A stretch of 64,000 nt of DNA from Camarhynchus parvulus (lineage: Eukaryota; Chordata; Aves; Passeriformes; Thraupidae): assembly GCF_901933205.1 (NCBI RefSeq), contig NC_044571.1, forward strand, positions 12,230,420 to 12,294,419, given 5' to 3'. The first letter of the stretch is position 1; each line of letters begins with the position of its first letter. Below, one piece after another: positions 48,490 to 62,177 of the stretch. The position numbers were made by a program, and so were the translations under genes. The notes under the pieces were generated by a model. That model was not told the DNA's origin and did not search any database. It saw only the letters and a program-made list of their open reading frames with translations.

Positions 48490-48945
48490 CACAGAATCAT
48501 AGAATCTTAAGAGTGGTTGGGTTGGAAGGCACCCATGAGATCATATAGTTCCAAAGCCCCTACTGTGGACAGGGGTACCTCTCACTAGACAAGGCTGCTC
48601 AGAGTCACACCCAACCTTGCCTTGAACACTTCCAGGGATGAGACATCCACAACTTCTCTGGGCAACCTGTGTCAGTGCCCCAGCATACCCACAGTAAAGA
48701 ATTTCTTCCCAACAGCTCATCTAAACCTACTCTGTTTCAGTCTGAAGCCAGTCCCCCTTGTCCTGTCACTACACACTGCAGTAAAAACTGTGTCTCCATG
48801 TTTCTTGTAGTCTCCCTGCAGGTACTGGAAGGACACAATTATGTCCCCTTGAAGACTTCTCCAAACTGAATAATTCCAATTCTCTCAGCCTTTCCTCATA
48901 GGAAAGGTTGTCCATCACTAATTATCTTGGCCCTCCTCTAGCAGC
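48490..48945 (-). mobile_element. CR1 LINE 3' fragment (antisense)
   Basis: A second antisense CR1 end, starting CACAGAATCATAGAATC, with 'GGTTGGGTTGGAAGGCACCCATGAGATCAT', 'CTTGAACACTTCCAGGGATGAG', 'AAGAATTTCTTCCCAACAGCTCATCTAAACC', 'CTCTCAGCCTTTCCTCATAGGAAAGG' and ending 'CTTGGCCCTCCTCTAG'. It has the same order as the copy at 46.3 kb but clearly different bases, so it is a separate insertion and not a local duplication. Confidence 0.88.
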
Positions 48946-51900
48946 GACCAAAATGTGACATCAAAAATGTCAGAAAATGGAAACCTATCCCTAACAACTT
49001 CTCTTTTCGTAAGTGGCTGACAATTAAGTTGTTTGTTTTGTTTAAGAAGAGAATTTCCTCAGGAGAGCATTCTTGTCACTTTTAATATCAGGAGGTTTAA
49101 AAATAGTATGTGCAGAACTATGAGTCACTTCTATACCACACTAGGTAAATTTCAGTTTATCTTTCTCCCTATCTTAGTATTTCTCCAGTTACACATACAG
49201 CTTCAGAAGTTTGCCAATTTTTTTTCCATATTGTATCTTTTAAATTATTCATTTCCCTGCTAATAAATTCAGATATGCATTTGTATACAGTGTTTACAGC
49301 AGTGAATTATTCCACTTACGTACTTAAATGGCAACTGATACTAATAATTACAAATGTGCACACATATTAATAGAAAAGGAAACATCCACAAGTGATACAG
49401 CATCTCCACTACAAGAGAAGGGGCTAAAAACTAGGAAATCAGAAGAAAGTTCTTGGCATACTTTCTGGCAGCCTCTAGTAATGACTACTCATTCTGAATT
49501 GCCTTCACCACACTCATGTGAGGGTTACATTGAGATTCCTGAATTCTCTTTAATCCATCTGAAATAATGTATGTGCTTGTATTTGTTACCTTCACAGTAG
49601 CATTTCTAGAAAAAAGCTATTTTTTTCAGGGTTTTTTTAAAAGACTTCTTTATCTGAAAGTTCTGCTGCTGAGAGTATTGTCCCAATTTTTATCCTGTTA
49701 CATCATCATATAATGTTCAAAATTAGGTTGTGAAAGGTCAAGAGAATATGTGACATGTTTAACTAAAGAGTTATTAAACTGGGTGACATGAAACTCATAT
49801 TTTACCTAGGAGCTTTTCACAGTCAGTGCACCATTTGTCATTGTTCTCCTGAGCTGGCTCCAATCCCATGGGATTCCCCTATGACACGAAAGAGCTCAAT
49901 AGATGATTGCAGCAATGTGCTATTAAGGAATAATACAGTGAAAAGCAGAAAAATCTATAAGACAGAATCTACATAAACAACCTTTTCTATTAAATTATCC
50001 AATAGTTATATTTGATATGACTATTGATAGGAGATGAAAATATTTCTAAAACACCCACTTTAGTGACCTGAGTGTAAAACTGCAATACAAACACTAAGTC
50101 ATAAATGTTTTTTGAAAAAGTGGTTGCTGGGTGAAGCCAATATTTATGATAAAATACCTGCCCATAATGTGTTTATTTTTTTCTAGATAGGCCATATGGA
50201 GCATATTCATGCCTTTTGTCAAACCTTATGATTGTTCTTACTCCCTGTTATTACTCAAAATAAATATTTAAATGTATATGCTGCCCACCTAGACAGAAAA
50301 CCCCCAAGCCTGGAATTCTTTCAAGGCATTTAATATGCATGGCAGCTCTTTTTATTTCTCTAGAAAACTCTTGTACAACATACCTTGATGTTAGAATTTT
50401 CAATATGTCAACCTACAGCAAGTTTCACCTACATGAATCAAGGCCAAATAGTTAAATATAAAGGAGAAAAAGTGATATATAAAATCAGATGGTAGTATGT
50501 ACAGGTAATCGCCAGAATAATTGATTTGCTTCAGCCTGCAAAGTTTTGATTACTTCCTTTTATTTTACTTGTCAGTGACTTCTATTTGGTTTTTGTTTGT
50601 GTGTTTCAGAAGAAGCTCTTACTTGCGCCCTCTCTGAGATGACAGGGTCCCTGCTCTGTTTGGACTCCAGCTCCAGGGCCAACACCTCTGGCTCCTGCCT
50701 GGGGCTCTCTGTCATCCCAGTGCCCCCTGCTCTGGCTCTGCCGTTTAACTGTGTGAATGAGGGAGCAAAGAAGGGACTTGGGCAGCATGGAAATTCAAGA
50801 GCATGGAAATCAGGCAGCACAGGCCTTTGGCAAAGCATTCTTTCATCAGCTCAGCACAAGGAGAGGGTTAAAAGAAATACAGTTGTGTGTCCATCTCTGC
50901 TATGGCTTTGTACACTAAAATGTTTCCTTGCTTTGCCTTTGCCAGTTACACTTCATGGGGGGGATTAATTCATTTTATTAAATAGTGCTTTGTGGAAGCA
51001 CAGGTATTTTCATGTGGGACCGGGAATTACACTTGTACACAACAAAATTTTACTTAGGAAAATCTTTCCATATTGAGGCTCCTTCAGCATGAAGGAAAAA
51101 TAAATTACACCTCAGTTTAAATTAAATAGCAGCACTTCAAGTATAGACACTTCATTTAACACAAGAAAAGGAAAGGGACACAAGTTGGTAAGCGAACTAA
51201 GCACTGAGTTTGTAATAGGACCTACGGGAGAGTAAGAAAATTTTACGAGGTCATTTGATTATCAAATTATACTATCTTCATAAATGTGTAATTCTGTTAA
51301 CTGAGAACCACCATAAATAAAAAATGAAACAATAAATCTTGGATTTCTATTTTAAGAAATACATAAAACATCCTTCCTTAGCAAAAAATAATGTTGAGGT
51401 TTTAGAAAAGAAACATTTATATGGTAAAAAACTCTTTTTTGCTATAGTAAATCTGTTGAAGGCACAGATTAATTCAGCTCTACAATTTTACAAGACTATT
51501 TAAAATATCCTCAAAATGATTGTTAATATTGTTAATCCTTCCAGTCACTGAGTTGCATTCACAGAGGGCTACTTCTCATTGACCTAACCAACCTAATCCT
51601 CATGGCAGGAAAAGTAAGAAATCAAATTTAGTTTTGAGGACCCTAAGCAAAAATTGGAAAAAAAAATAGGAAAAAGCTTATAGCAATATATTCACAAATA
51701 ATGTCAATATGTATGCATTTGGTACTGAGTTAGGTAGGCTCTTAAATTCCCAGACCTTCTTGAAGCATTCAGAGTTTGTTCCTCCTTATGGCACTGGCAA
51801 CCTTTTAGATGAAAACTTTCACAAAACATGCTGCAATACATCCACAAGAACCCAAAGGTTTTTGAGTAACAACACCATCATTTGGCCCAGGCAATCCTCA

Positions 51901-52085
51901 AATACCTTTATGAGTACAATAAATGTACATTTTATTAAGCAGTTAAATCTCAGGCATAGTAGGCATAAAATTAATCCAACTACCTTTCATATAATTTCTT
52001 CACAGGAAAGCTTTCACCTTGTGCAACTTTTGATTAAGACCACTTCTGCTGAACATAGGGCTTATGATTTTGTCATCTTCCATTA

Positions 52086-52140
52086 AAACAACAACAACAA
52101 CAACAAACAAACAAACAAACAAACAAAACCAACCAAAAAA
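52086..52140. repeat. (AAC)n(AAAC)n simple repeat
   Basis: About six AAC units followed by about six AAAC units, then CAACCAAAAAAC-like decay. The minus-strand frame through it (V/F-rich) is an artefact. Confidence 0.9.
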
Positions 52141-53536
52141 CACAAAAACCAAACACAAAACCAGAGAAACCAGAGCATAATTAACCAGCATATTTTATGC
52201 TTTCTGGGTTGATTCAAACACTGTTTGAATAAGAATAAGAATTATTTGTAGAAATGAATTCTAAACAAAATTCAGTCTGAATTCTTTCACAAAAACTACT
52301 GTTTATTTACTTTGTCCTCTTATGGTACCTCGGTTACCCTCACAGCTTATTACTTCAAGAAGCTATAACAAAAATAATTCATTACAACCTTTGTGAGTGA
52401 AGTAATGCATGTTTCATGAAAAAGAGTACATAAATTAAACAAGCTCAGTTACATTATCTAATTTTACTCAACTCAAAATATCATCACATGGCAGATTTTA
52501 AAACTTTTGAGAGCCTCAGAAGGGGAGCATGGAGGATGCCCCACAGTTTCCAAGCACTACCAGAAGTATAACCACATGGGGGGAAAGACCCAGGTAAAGG
52601 ATACTCCATCTATTCTCAGCAGGTGTCCCAAAACAAAACATGGAGGAAAGCACAATCTGGAATTAAACATGAAACATACAAATACAATATTGTCTAATTG
52701 GAGTAGAGGTAAGTCATTCAGTCTTGCTGAAGAGAATGAGAACTGAGGCAAAGGTGACTGCTGCAGAAAGCTCAGTACTTTTAGGGGAATGTTTCAAGTT
52801 ACTTGTTTTCTGTGACAACTCCTTCTTCTTTGATGGTACAAGGATATATGTATGAGATTTGGCTCCAGAAGTCACATCCTGACAGACACAGGTACCCTCT
52901 GGCAGTGCATCCAAATCAGCTGGACTATAATGCTTACAGAACTGCCTTGAGTAATTGAAGAGAAGTTAAACAATTCTCTTTTTCTCATGTGGTAAGGGTT
53001 TGTGAACCACCAGTGAATTTGGGGGATTTAAAACCAGTGAATTTCAGCTCCTTAGCTAAATTAAATTTGTTAAACTTTATTGATAGAATTATTTCAGTGT
53101 ATAATAGCATCATACACTGGTCTCTAAAGCTGTGTTCACACCAACAGAAAACACAAAGGAAGGCAGAGTTTACCTTTAAGCAATTAAACTTGCACTACTA
53201 AAGCAGTCTTGGTTCCAGCTACATGCTTTGGAGGTTTTTAAGTTAAAAACAATTAGACTAAAAGGCAATCCTACATGTGTGTTTAGAATACATTTTGAAC
53301 CTTTCTATGTTTGAAAAAAAAGTAACTGCTACTGCTAAAAAAATTGGATTTGAGAGGCTGCTGAGTATATTGCTTTACTTGATTTCATAATTAAAGGAGT
53401 TGCTTTGGAGTTGTGGATGTAGCAGGTTGAGTCAGACACTGGTTACAATGTGATAGTAAAGAACAAGAAGTAGGGGAGGTTTTTTTAGATTTCTTAACTG
53501 ACTAGTATGAAAACCCTATTGAACTTACAGGAAGGT

Positions 53537-53560
53537 TGTTTTGTTTTGTTTTGTTTTTTT
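53537..53560. repeat. (GTTTT)n simple repeat
   Basis: Four GTTTT units followed by a T run. Confidence 0.8.
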
Positions 53561-56500
53561 CTTAAAAGAAAAATAGGGCAAAAAGATAGAAGTGCCTAAA
53601 TAGACCCATTAACAGTTCTACAATAAATCAAATCCTCACATATTGACCTATGTAAAAACATATTTCAATTTAAAATACAATGCTTTTGTTTTTCAAATGT
53701 GAAAAAACAGCAGCTTATTAGTTGAAAAGCTTACTGACTAAAGTATTCATAAAGAAGCAAAATAATGTATATTAACTTTCTGCTACTATTTATACAAGAC
53801 TGCACCAAGATCTGCAGAGGTGTCCCCTCAAGAAAATGAAACAAACTGAAACCCCTTTTTGTTTGCATGTGGTGTGACTTCTTAAATTATTTTACTCCTT
53901 TTTAACTTATTAGTGGAGCATTAGAAGATAAAGGCCATACTTTCTTTGTCTCTTGATTCATCAGTTCATTCTTTTTTCTTTTCCTCAAAGCTCAGCAATT
54001 TAAGATATAAAGTCTTTTTTCTTTCCTTAAAATAAAAGAAACCACAAAAGCAAGCAAACAAAACAACCTGAACATCTACTTCTGTCTAAGCTTAAACATT
54101 GAAATCTGAAACTTCAGAACCAGAAGATGAAAAAACAGTAGTTATAATTCTGAAAAATATATTCTCTTTATGCAAGTACACAACTGAGTGCAGAAAGTGA
54201 CTACATGGAATTTTACAGTTTGCACCATAGAAGATCAGATAATGTAATATTCCCTCTCAGGCTTTAATTTATTAGATTTTATTAAAACAAATCTTTTACT
54301 GCAAAATTTTGTATCATCTCATAGTAATTATTGGGATTTCACACAGTTATATAGAGCAGGCTATTCTTAAATTATTCCATTTAGAAATTTATTATTAAAA
54401 TAAGAGTATCAGTTGAGGACTGAAGTTGGACTGAATCTGTTGCCTCTGCTCTAGTAGATGAAAAAAAATCAGTAAATATATTTTGATTGTCATGAAAGAT
54501 GACACGACTCTAATTAGAATGAAAAGATGGGAAAAGGTGACACCACGAGAATTTTTTTTTCACATTTAAAAAAAGAAACCAGCCCATGGTCATTAATGGA
54601 TTTATTAGTACTTAGTGAAATGTTAATTACTGCATCTGACAAACAGTGATTAAGCAAGTAACTTTTACTTAAACTAGTGGGAAAAAAGAGAGAAAATATG
54701 CTAAAATGCTATCTTGATTTAATAATCATAGAAGGAGATGATAGAGTCTGCACTGTACTCACTTTTCTAACTTTATCCTAGCTGCACTTATTGATAAGTA
54801 AGTCTTTTCAATTCTGCTGACAGGTAGATTTCATTAAATGCATGTATAACTAGGGCATAATATAAAATGTTTTCAAAGACTTTGCCAGTAAATGGAAAGT
54901 GATGGGACTTTTTTTATTCCAGATTTCAGGGAAACTATGAAAAAAGATGAAGACATCTTCATACTCTTTGAATTTAACAAATGTTTGAATAATTTAATTA
55001 GGTCACACAAGCTCTCTGTGTGCCATATTGAGTCTGCTCTTACTACACATTAAATTCTGAAACAGAGCTCTTAAAATATAAGTAAACACTCTTTATTTAT
55101 TAATTGCATGTGGGTTGTCAATTTTATACTGTAGTAGCAAGGTCTGAAAGGACAGGAAAGGCTCATTTACTACTGCACAGATCTCACACAATCCAAGCTA
55201 CTTAGAGACTGCCAAATTCAGAATTCAGTCTCAATGAGCAGTTTAAAAACTGATTTTGATGTTGATCCTGACAAAAAGTCAAAAGTAAGTGTTAAAAATT
55301 GCATTATGTTATCCTGTATAAGATTCAGTTTGTACTAGAGTAACTTTTGTTATGAAAAGATGCTGTGATATAGTCCTGAAGTATTTCTGGACAAACTTGT
55401 TTATCTCCTGAATGAACTGACTGTATTTAAAACTCTGGATTTCAACAAGTATTGGCTGTAACTTTATTTATAAACTAGCTCAGGATATCAGGCCATATAC
55501 AGGAATGATTTTCAGCCCATGAAAAATGTATTCATAGAACGAGAGGTACAATCTTAGACAATACTTGACCTTCTTAAAGCAAATCTTGCTGAGCTATTAA
55601 TTTTCCAACTGAGCTAAAATGCATTGTCTGTTTCCTGGCAGAACAAAGAGCCTTTTACATTAGTAAGGGTTTGCAGTGCAAAACTCCTAAGATATATTCT
55701 TTAAACCTCACGAAAGGTTATGTGGATCACGTAGCAACAGCAAATTGGCTACATATCATTTGAGATGCTGCTAAAGAGGATGTGAATTTCACTTTTTCCA
55801 AGAAATATTTTCTTAGTTTCCACTACCTTCCAGTTACCTAACATTTTAAATTACTATTCATTAAGCATAAAAGAATAAAATATTCTAAAACATGATAAAA
55901 GATCAACTTTTTATTTTTATTTCCCTTGAATATAGAAAGAAATATCTGAAATATTTCCACTCTCAGAAAAGTGTACACCAAGTAATTTACACAACAACAC
56001 TATGGATAACATCCATACAGTCAACACTGTAAGTTAAAAGAATCTTTTTTCTTGAGAATCAGCTAAAGAATATCATATTACCCATATGAAAATCTTCTGT
56101 ATCATTTTGGAGTGGCCTGGGGTTCTAATGAAAAGAATCTTCTTACCTGCCCCCAAAAATCTACAAAACAAACAGTAGTGCCACAAGTTGTTTGTATTGT
56201 ACTTTTTCCTCTCTCATGTGAAGTGCTGAGATCCACATAAAGACTCCCTGGTAACCAGACCTCACACTATTGTTCTACTTGTTCAAAAGTTGAAAAAAAA
56301 GCCCAAGTCTCTCTTTTTTACAGGAAATTATTTCCTGATTACTGATGCTCATAAATCTCAGAAAACTAGGGTCTAATAAGAACACAGAGCATAAACATTT
56401 TTATTGCAGCACCTCCAGCAGTTCCTTAGGAGTTGGAGGGTACTTTATGAAATATCTGTTATTGCTATAATTGCACTTTCACTGTGCTTTACTGTGACCT

Positions 56501-57211
56501 GATGAAAATTGATACAGCACATGGAAAAACAAAAATAAAAAATTATCCTGCAGTTATTTTCCACAGTTTTATCTTACCAACCTCTTGGAAAGTGAAGGTA
56601 CACAATTACGATATAACCAGGAGAATTGAGATTGTGACCACCCTGTGCCCTTGATGAAAGCAATGGAACAGTAGAGGAGGGATTTTGTGAGCTATAAAAA
56701 ATGCATTCTGCATCTATTTCCAAATTTTATAAGGAAAACTGCTATGAATTTTGTAATAAGCAAAGATTAACATGTTTTTAATTATAACAGCTAGAATAGA
56801 ATTTGGAAATCAGAACAATCCAAATTCCAGTTTTTCTTTCTGATATTTAATTTTACCCTAAACCTGAGAGCACCACCATCTACCAAAAATTAATCTCAAA
56901 AACATAATAAAGCAGTTAAATGAAGAAAATAATTAATTATGCATTCACAGCCCAAATAATCTAATTTTGTTTTACAGTTATGATAAATACTCATGTAAAT
57001 ACATTCTAGTGTTTTGTTTCACAGTCTGAAAGACAAGAGAAGATGGATAACTAATATATTTTCATTTAGTGACTGTTTTTAATGACTTTGATACAAGACA
57101 TACAATCTGTTGTGAGGTTTTTATCCTCAGTATTCACATATGTGTGTACTTTTTTTCTGGCCCACTAAATCTTCTCTACCTTAATAGAAATCCTTCAGCT
57201 TCTAATACACA

Positions 57212-57271
57212 TTCCCTTCCCTTCCCTTCCCTTCCCTTCCCTTCCCTTCCCTTCCCTTCCCTTCCCTTCCC
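57212..57271. repeat. (TTCCC)12 microsatellite
   Basis: Twelve uninterrupted TTCCC units (60 bp), a pure polypyrimidine/polypurine tract. The peptide repeats seen in frame (FPSLP on +, GKGRE on -) are translations of the repeat. Confidence 0.95.
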
Positions 57272-59580
57272 AATGATCTTTATCATTAAAAAGATAAACC
57301 TGAAACTGTAAGCCCTGCTAGCTTTGTACTGGCTAAATGGCACCTCCAGGTCAGGTACAAGGCTCATATTAAACTGTATTTACTCTAATATTCAGTTTCC
57401 TTCCTTTTCTCAAATGCTTTCCTTTTCACAGGGACAAAAAGACAAATTTGGCTTTGAAATATGAGCACTCTCTGCTGACAAAACCAAAGACATGTTTCCA
57501 TTCAAACATATTCAGCCAAGTCCTGAATTGCCCTACTACTATTGTAAAGTTTTACATTTGTAGGCAAGAAAATAAGAAATTCTAATTCTAGAAAAAAGAA
57601 AGCATTATTTTGACACAAAATTATTAATATGCTTTTTTAAAGGTACAGTATTGCATCATTTGTTTCTAGGAATTCCCTGTGAAAACAATAATACTGAAAA
57701 AACCTAGGAATTGCTTTTCTGTCCTGTTCCCCTTAACTTTTTTTTAATTTAATCCTTGAGAGGAAGCATTCCTGTGAAACAATCTTTCATTTAGACAAAT
57801 AGAACAGTGACAAGCTCAACTTTATTGATCTCCAAAAGCACAAAAAAACCTGCTCCAGAGATAAAGAGTCTTGATTTGTCCTCAGATTCTTTAAATTCTG
57901 CAAACTCTTCTGCTTCTCTCAGGTGACTTCAGGACCTTTCATGTTAACAGGTATATGAAGATTCAGTTGTGAAGACCAAAACCAGAATTAATTATCACAG
58001 AAAATAATTAAATCTGATGCACACATTAGTGGACAGCTTACATAGTACCAGTTGTGTGACTAACTGCATTTCTAGAAGAGGAACTTTGAAATAAGATGAA
58101 TAATCTTAACACATAACAACCTCAGAAAAATGAACTAAATGAAGAAAAATTGGAGCAATCTGTCATTTATTCTTCCTGTAAATTTAAATTAGTCTTTGCC
58201 TTAATGAATAACATGCAGAGATGCTACAGTATTCAATTTTCCTATTTCTATTAGCTTTGAAAGACTTTTTAAAAAGAAGTAGTTCTATTGTTAAAAAAAA
58301 AGTTACTTGAGTTTCCTATAGCATCTCTTATTTCACTACAACATGAACAGCTAAAGTGCTAAGAATTATTTTGTTTCTAGAGTTACACAGAGATCTTACA
58401 TTACTTAAATCTGTTGGAAACAACAAACATCACACTGCAAGACTTCTCTGCTTGAAGATTAAGGAAGTATTTATATTAAAGTATCCTTTACACAATTTCT
58501 TTGCTTTTCTAACCACTCTAACAGATACACAGATTACTTTTATCATTGATGTGTGGGCAAAATGACACTGGAATGTAGCTTTTGTAAATGTTTATGAACA
58601 CCTCAATGCTCATTTCAAATATGCTTTAAAGGAAAAAGTAGCTTACTGAATTTGGTGTAAATTGTCAAATTAAATGAAAAGTACTCATATTCCATTTCAC
58701 AATTCTATGTCTGGTATCGTTTGTTACCCTGAATCTCAGACAAACTCCTGAAATGCCCTATGGAATGCTGAAATTTCAGCTGCTTGAACACCATTGGATT
58801 GCACGTCATTCTAATTCATTAAAAACTCTATGGATTCTGGTGAGACTATTTTTTTCACTGAATCACTGTATCACAGTAATTTCCATTAACTTGTCTCTAG
58901 CACTTATTAAAATACATAATATAACAATTTAGTTTCCGATTAGCATTGCCATGTCAGACCTTTGTCTGAGGGTCTGACTCACAAGTAATCAGGAGATAAT
59001 AACTCTTTGAGAGTCAGAAAGACCTTGTTAAATTGGTTCAAATGAGAAGAATCAATCTACACTAGACTGGTCATTTAAAACAAGCTTGATTTATTTTTCT
59101 TTTCAATTCTCTGAAGCTCCAAGGAGAGCAGAAATCAGAAGGCTAAGTCTAGTTTCCATTACAGGATAATAAACATGAAAAATCTCCATGTGTTGAATGA
59201 AAAGAAAACATTGGAAATCAAAAATTGCCAGAAATAAGAGCTGAAATTATTGAAACTTACTTGAGTATATTTAGAAATATAAGTAATCTGTGTAGCTGAA
59301 AAAGTGTTCCATTATTTTAAGGGAATGTACCTATGTAAAAGGGTGTGCTAATACTGACTCATTCCAGAATATGGAATCAAATGCCATAGCATGTAGAATC
59401 AGACATCACATAAAGTAAAATTCAATTTCCATAATATCAGCATAGTCAAGGGAAAAAAATCGAAAGAAATCATAATTCTGTGATTTTTTGTATACTTATT
59501 TTGACATCAGTGAGAAAAAAATATTATCATATCCTCTTCAGCATTTATTTTAGAACTTAGGATATTTCCTTTGAATTGAA

Positions 59581-59616
59581 TTTTTCAGTGTCTACAAATT
59601 TTTCAGTGTCTACAAT
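59581..59616. repeat. 18-bp tandem duplication
   Basis: TTTTTCAGTGTCTACAAA is followed immediately by a second copy with one change in its last base. Confidence 0.8.
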
Positions 59617-59911
59617 ATTAAACAGGAAGAACAGGGTTAATCTATTGATTAACAGTTAAACCAAGAAACCCTGCTTTCTATGGGCTAATAGCTAATGAAT
59701 GCCTAATTAACTGTAAAATATCATCCCCACAGGACTGATTCAGATGAACATTGTTCTTGTGATGAAGCTAAATTGGCTAAAGAGAATTTTAAAGAATTAA
59801 ATAAGATTCACAATAAATTAATGGAAACTAGAGTGGTGGTGTTCTGCATTCAACAGCTGAATAGGTTTCTATAGAGCATGTGACAGAATGTGTCAAAATT
59901 GAATAAATATA

Positions 59912-59925
59912 TTTTTTTTTTTTTT
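59912..59925. repeat. Poly(T) run
   Basis: A run of about 14 T following AATAAATAT. No adjacent processed pseudogene was recognised. Confidence 0.7.
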
Positions 59926-60690
59926 ACTTCTGACTAAAATAATGTGTCAAGTGGTTCTCTGATGCATCCCTATGTGGCTTCAAGTATTTGTATATCTTAT
60001 TTACATCAGAGCTCAGATGTTGATTTTTGTCTTTGGTTTAACTTCCACCAAATTCTTTGGGCAAGATACAAAATGCCTGTGAATGTTTGAGTGTATGCTC
60101 CATTCTTGCAGGTAAAACATGCATCATCCTATTGAAAATAATCTTGTTGCTTTCATTCAAATATATGGGTAAATATACAACCACAGACAGATACATTCTT
60201 CTGGAAACTTCAAGGTAAATGCCTACATTAGTATGGTTAAATAAAAACGAAAACATTTTTTTTTCCAGAATTTTATTCCCTTGAGATGCCATTAAGACTT
60301 GTGTTGGGAACATAAACACATGCTTCCCTTTCTAAAGGACAGGACTGAACTGAAGGCATCCTTGTTCTTCACAAAGAAGTGAGATAAGACTGGGCAGTTA
60401 CTCCCAGAATACACCAAAATATACATGATCAGGCATAAATAATACTAAAGATGCAAATGGGGCAGAAATATGGATGGACTGTAAACCTATTGGAATTTTA
60501 CATTAAGCACCCTAAGAAGCTACTTACAGTGTTTGGAAGTAGAGAAAGAACTATAAGCACCAAATTTTCAGAAAAAGAGAATATACTTTTTGTAGGTGTT
60601 TTGTTTCTTATTTCATATGTGGAATTTAAAACCTGACATTTTTAAATAGAAAGATGTACTGAGAGACTCCCTGGGCTGATTCAACCCCCT

Positions 60691-61035
60691 GATTATTACC
60701 CACTGCTGATAACCCAGGCTGGCAGTGGTGAGATTGAAAAGAGGAGCATCGGGGCAATTAATAGGGACTGTAGGACACTTGGTCAAGCGGTTGATAGGGC
60801 AGGAGCACAGGTAGTGCTCTACTTAGTCCCTTTGGTGGCAGAGAAAAATTATGAAAGGAATAGGAGAGCCCATGTTATCAACAAGTGGCTCAAGGATCGG
60901 TGTCATGGGCAGAATTTTGGGTTTTTTGATCATGGGGCAACTTTTCTGGCGCCTGGCCTGCTGGAATTGGATGGGCTCCACCTCTCTGCTAAGAGCAGAG
61001 GGGATTTAGCTCATGAACTGGCAGAACTCATATAG
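60691..61035 (+). pseudogene. CR1 ORF1, C-terminal esterase-like domain
   Basis: A continuous frame from about 60691 (DYYPLLITQAGSGEIEKRS...) to the stop at 61033-61035. It shows the pattern known for CR1 ORF1: AGAQVVL (60793-60813), RAHVINKWLKDRCHGQNFGFFDHG, and the C-terminal block LELDGLHLSAKSRGDLAHELAELI, where the D..H pair sits as in SGNH-hydrolase-type esterases. The N-terminal part with the Ser block is missing through 5' truncation. An internal ATG at 60814 is not the real start. The native protein is thought to bind RNA and lipids; this copy cannot be functional. Confidence 0.75.
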
Positions 61036-61069
61036 AGGGTTTTAAAACTAGATTTGAAGGAGGAAGGGG

Positions 61070-61952
61070 ATGCAGCTGGGCTCTATGGAAGCAGGTCCAA
61101 GGGTGGTGAAGTGCATGTATACTAATGCACACAGCATGGGTAACAAACAAGAAGAGCTGGAGGCCATGGTGCAGCAGCAGAGCTATGATGTAGTTGCCAT
61201 CAAAGAAACATGGTGGGATGACTCACATGGCTGGAGCACTGCACTGGATGGCTATAAGCTCTTCAGGAGAGAGAGGAAGGGGAGAAGAGTGGAGGGGTGG
61301 CCCTTTATATTAGGGAGGCTTTTGATGTCATGCGTATTGAAACTATTGATGATGAAGTTGAATGCTATGGGTAGGAATTAAGGGGAAAGCCAACAAGGCT
61401 GACATCCTACTGGGCGTCTGTTATAGACCACCCAATCAGGAAGAAGAGGAGGACGACTTGTTCCATAAGCACCTGGAGAATGTTTCAAGACCACCAGCCC
61501 TTGTTCTTGTAGGTGACTTCAACCTACCAGACATCTGCTGGGAACTTAATACAGTGGAAAAGAGGCAGTCCAGGAAGTTCTTAGAGTATGTGAAGGACAA
61601 CATTTTGTCACAGCTGGTGGGTGAGCCCAACAGGAGAGGGACTATGTAAGACCTATTGTTTGAAAACATAGGTGGGCTGGTGGAAGATGTGGTGGTTGGA
61701 GGCTGCTTGGGGCACAGCGATCATGAAATTACAGAGTTCTCAATGTTTGGTGAAATGAGGAGGAACATCAATAAGACTCTTACATTGGACTTCCAGAGGG
61801 CAGACTGTGGCCTACTCAGGATACTTATTCAGAGAGTTCTTTGGGAAATAGCCCTTAAATACAAAGGAGTCCAGGAAAGTTGGGCATGCTTCAAAACAAA
61901 GATCCTGAGTGCAGAGGACCAGACTGTCTCCGTGTGCCGAAAGACAAGCTGA
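61070..61952 (+). pseudogene. CR1 ORF2, endonuclease domain
   Basis: Recognisable AP-type endonuclease in pieces. 61070-61381 holds the start (YTNAHSMGNKQEELEA, VVAIKETWWDD), then a frame change near 61290. 61362-61649 follows with VCYRPPNQEEEE and GDFNLPD (about 61512). A TAA at 61647 interrupts, and the same frame continues at 61650-61952 with the C-terminal catalytic block GHSDHE (61710-61727). In live CR1 this nicks target DNA to prime reverse transcription. Confidence 0.85.
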
Positions 61953-62177
61953 CGAGGCAAACAGCCAGCCTGGATGGGCAACAAGGGTCCGAAGGAACTT
62001 AGGAATAAAAAGAAGATGCATCATCTTTGGAATAATGGTCATGTCTCAGGAATTTTTAAGGGGGTTGCTAGGGCATGTAGGAAAAAATTAGGGAGGCCAA
62101 AGCTCAACTTGAACTTAATTTGGCAACTTATGTAAAGGATAATAAGAAATGTTTTACTCCTGGAAAAGCTGCAGCCC
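61953..62177 (+). pseudogene. CR1 ORF2 linker and deletion junction
   Basis: Linker sequence between endonuclease and RT is traceable to about 62157 (the 'AAGGATAATAAGAAATGTTTTAC' block). From about 62160 the sequence already belongs to the middle of RT. Several hundred bases encoding the RT fingers and the first catalytic Asp are absent. Confidence 0.65.

Larger units (their letters stand above)
48946..60650. other. Long non-coding stretch
   Basis: No host gene or transposon that I can support. Simple repeats at 52.09, 53.54, 57.21 and 59.91 kb and a short duplication at 59.58 kb are listed separately. A GC-richer patch at 50.6-50.85 kb stands out and is described as a finding. Confidence 0.55.

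Noticed and set aside
52000..52191. Minus-strand frame rich in V/F/L
   Set aside because: Translation of the (AAC)n(AAAC)n repeat.
57069..57367. Frames with FPSLP or GKGRE peptide repeats
   Set aside because: Translation of (TTCCC)12; also considered as a repeat array of CRISPR type and rejected because there are no spacers.
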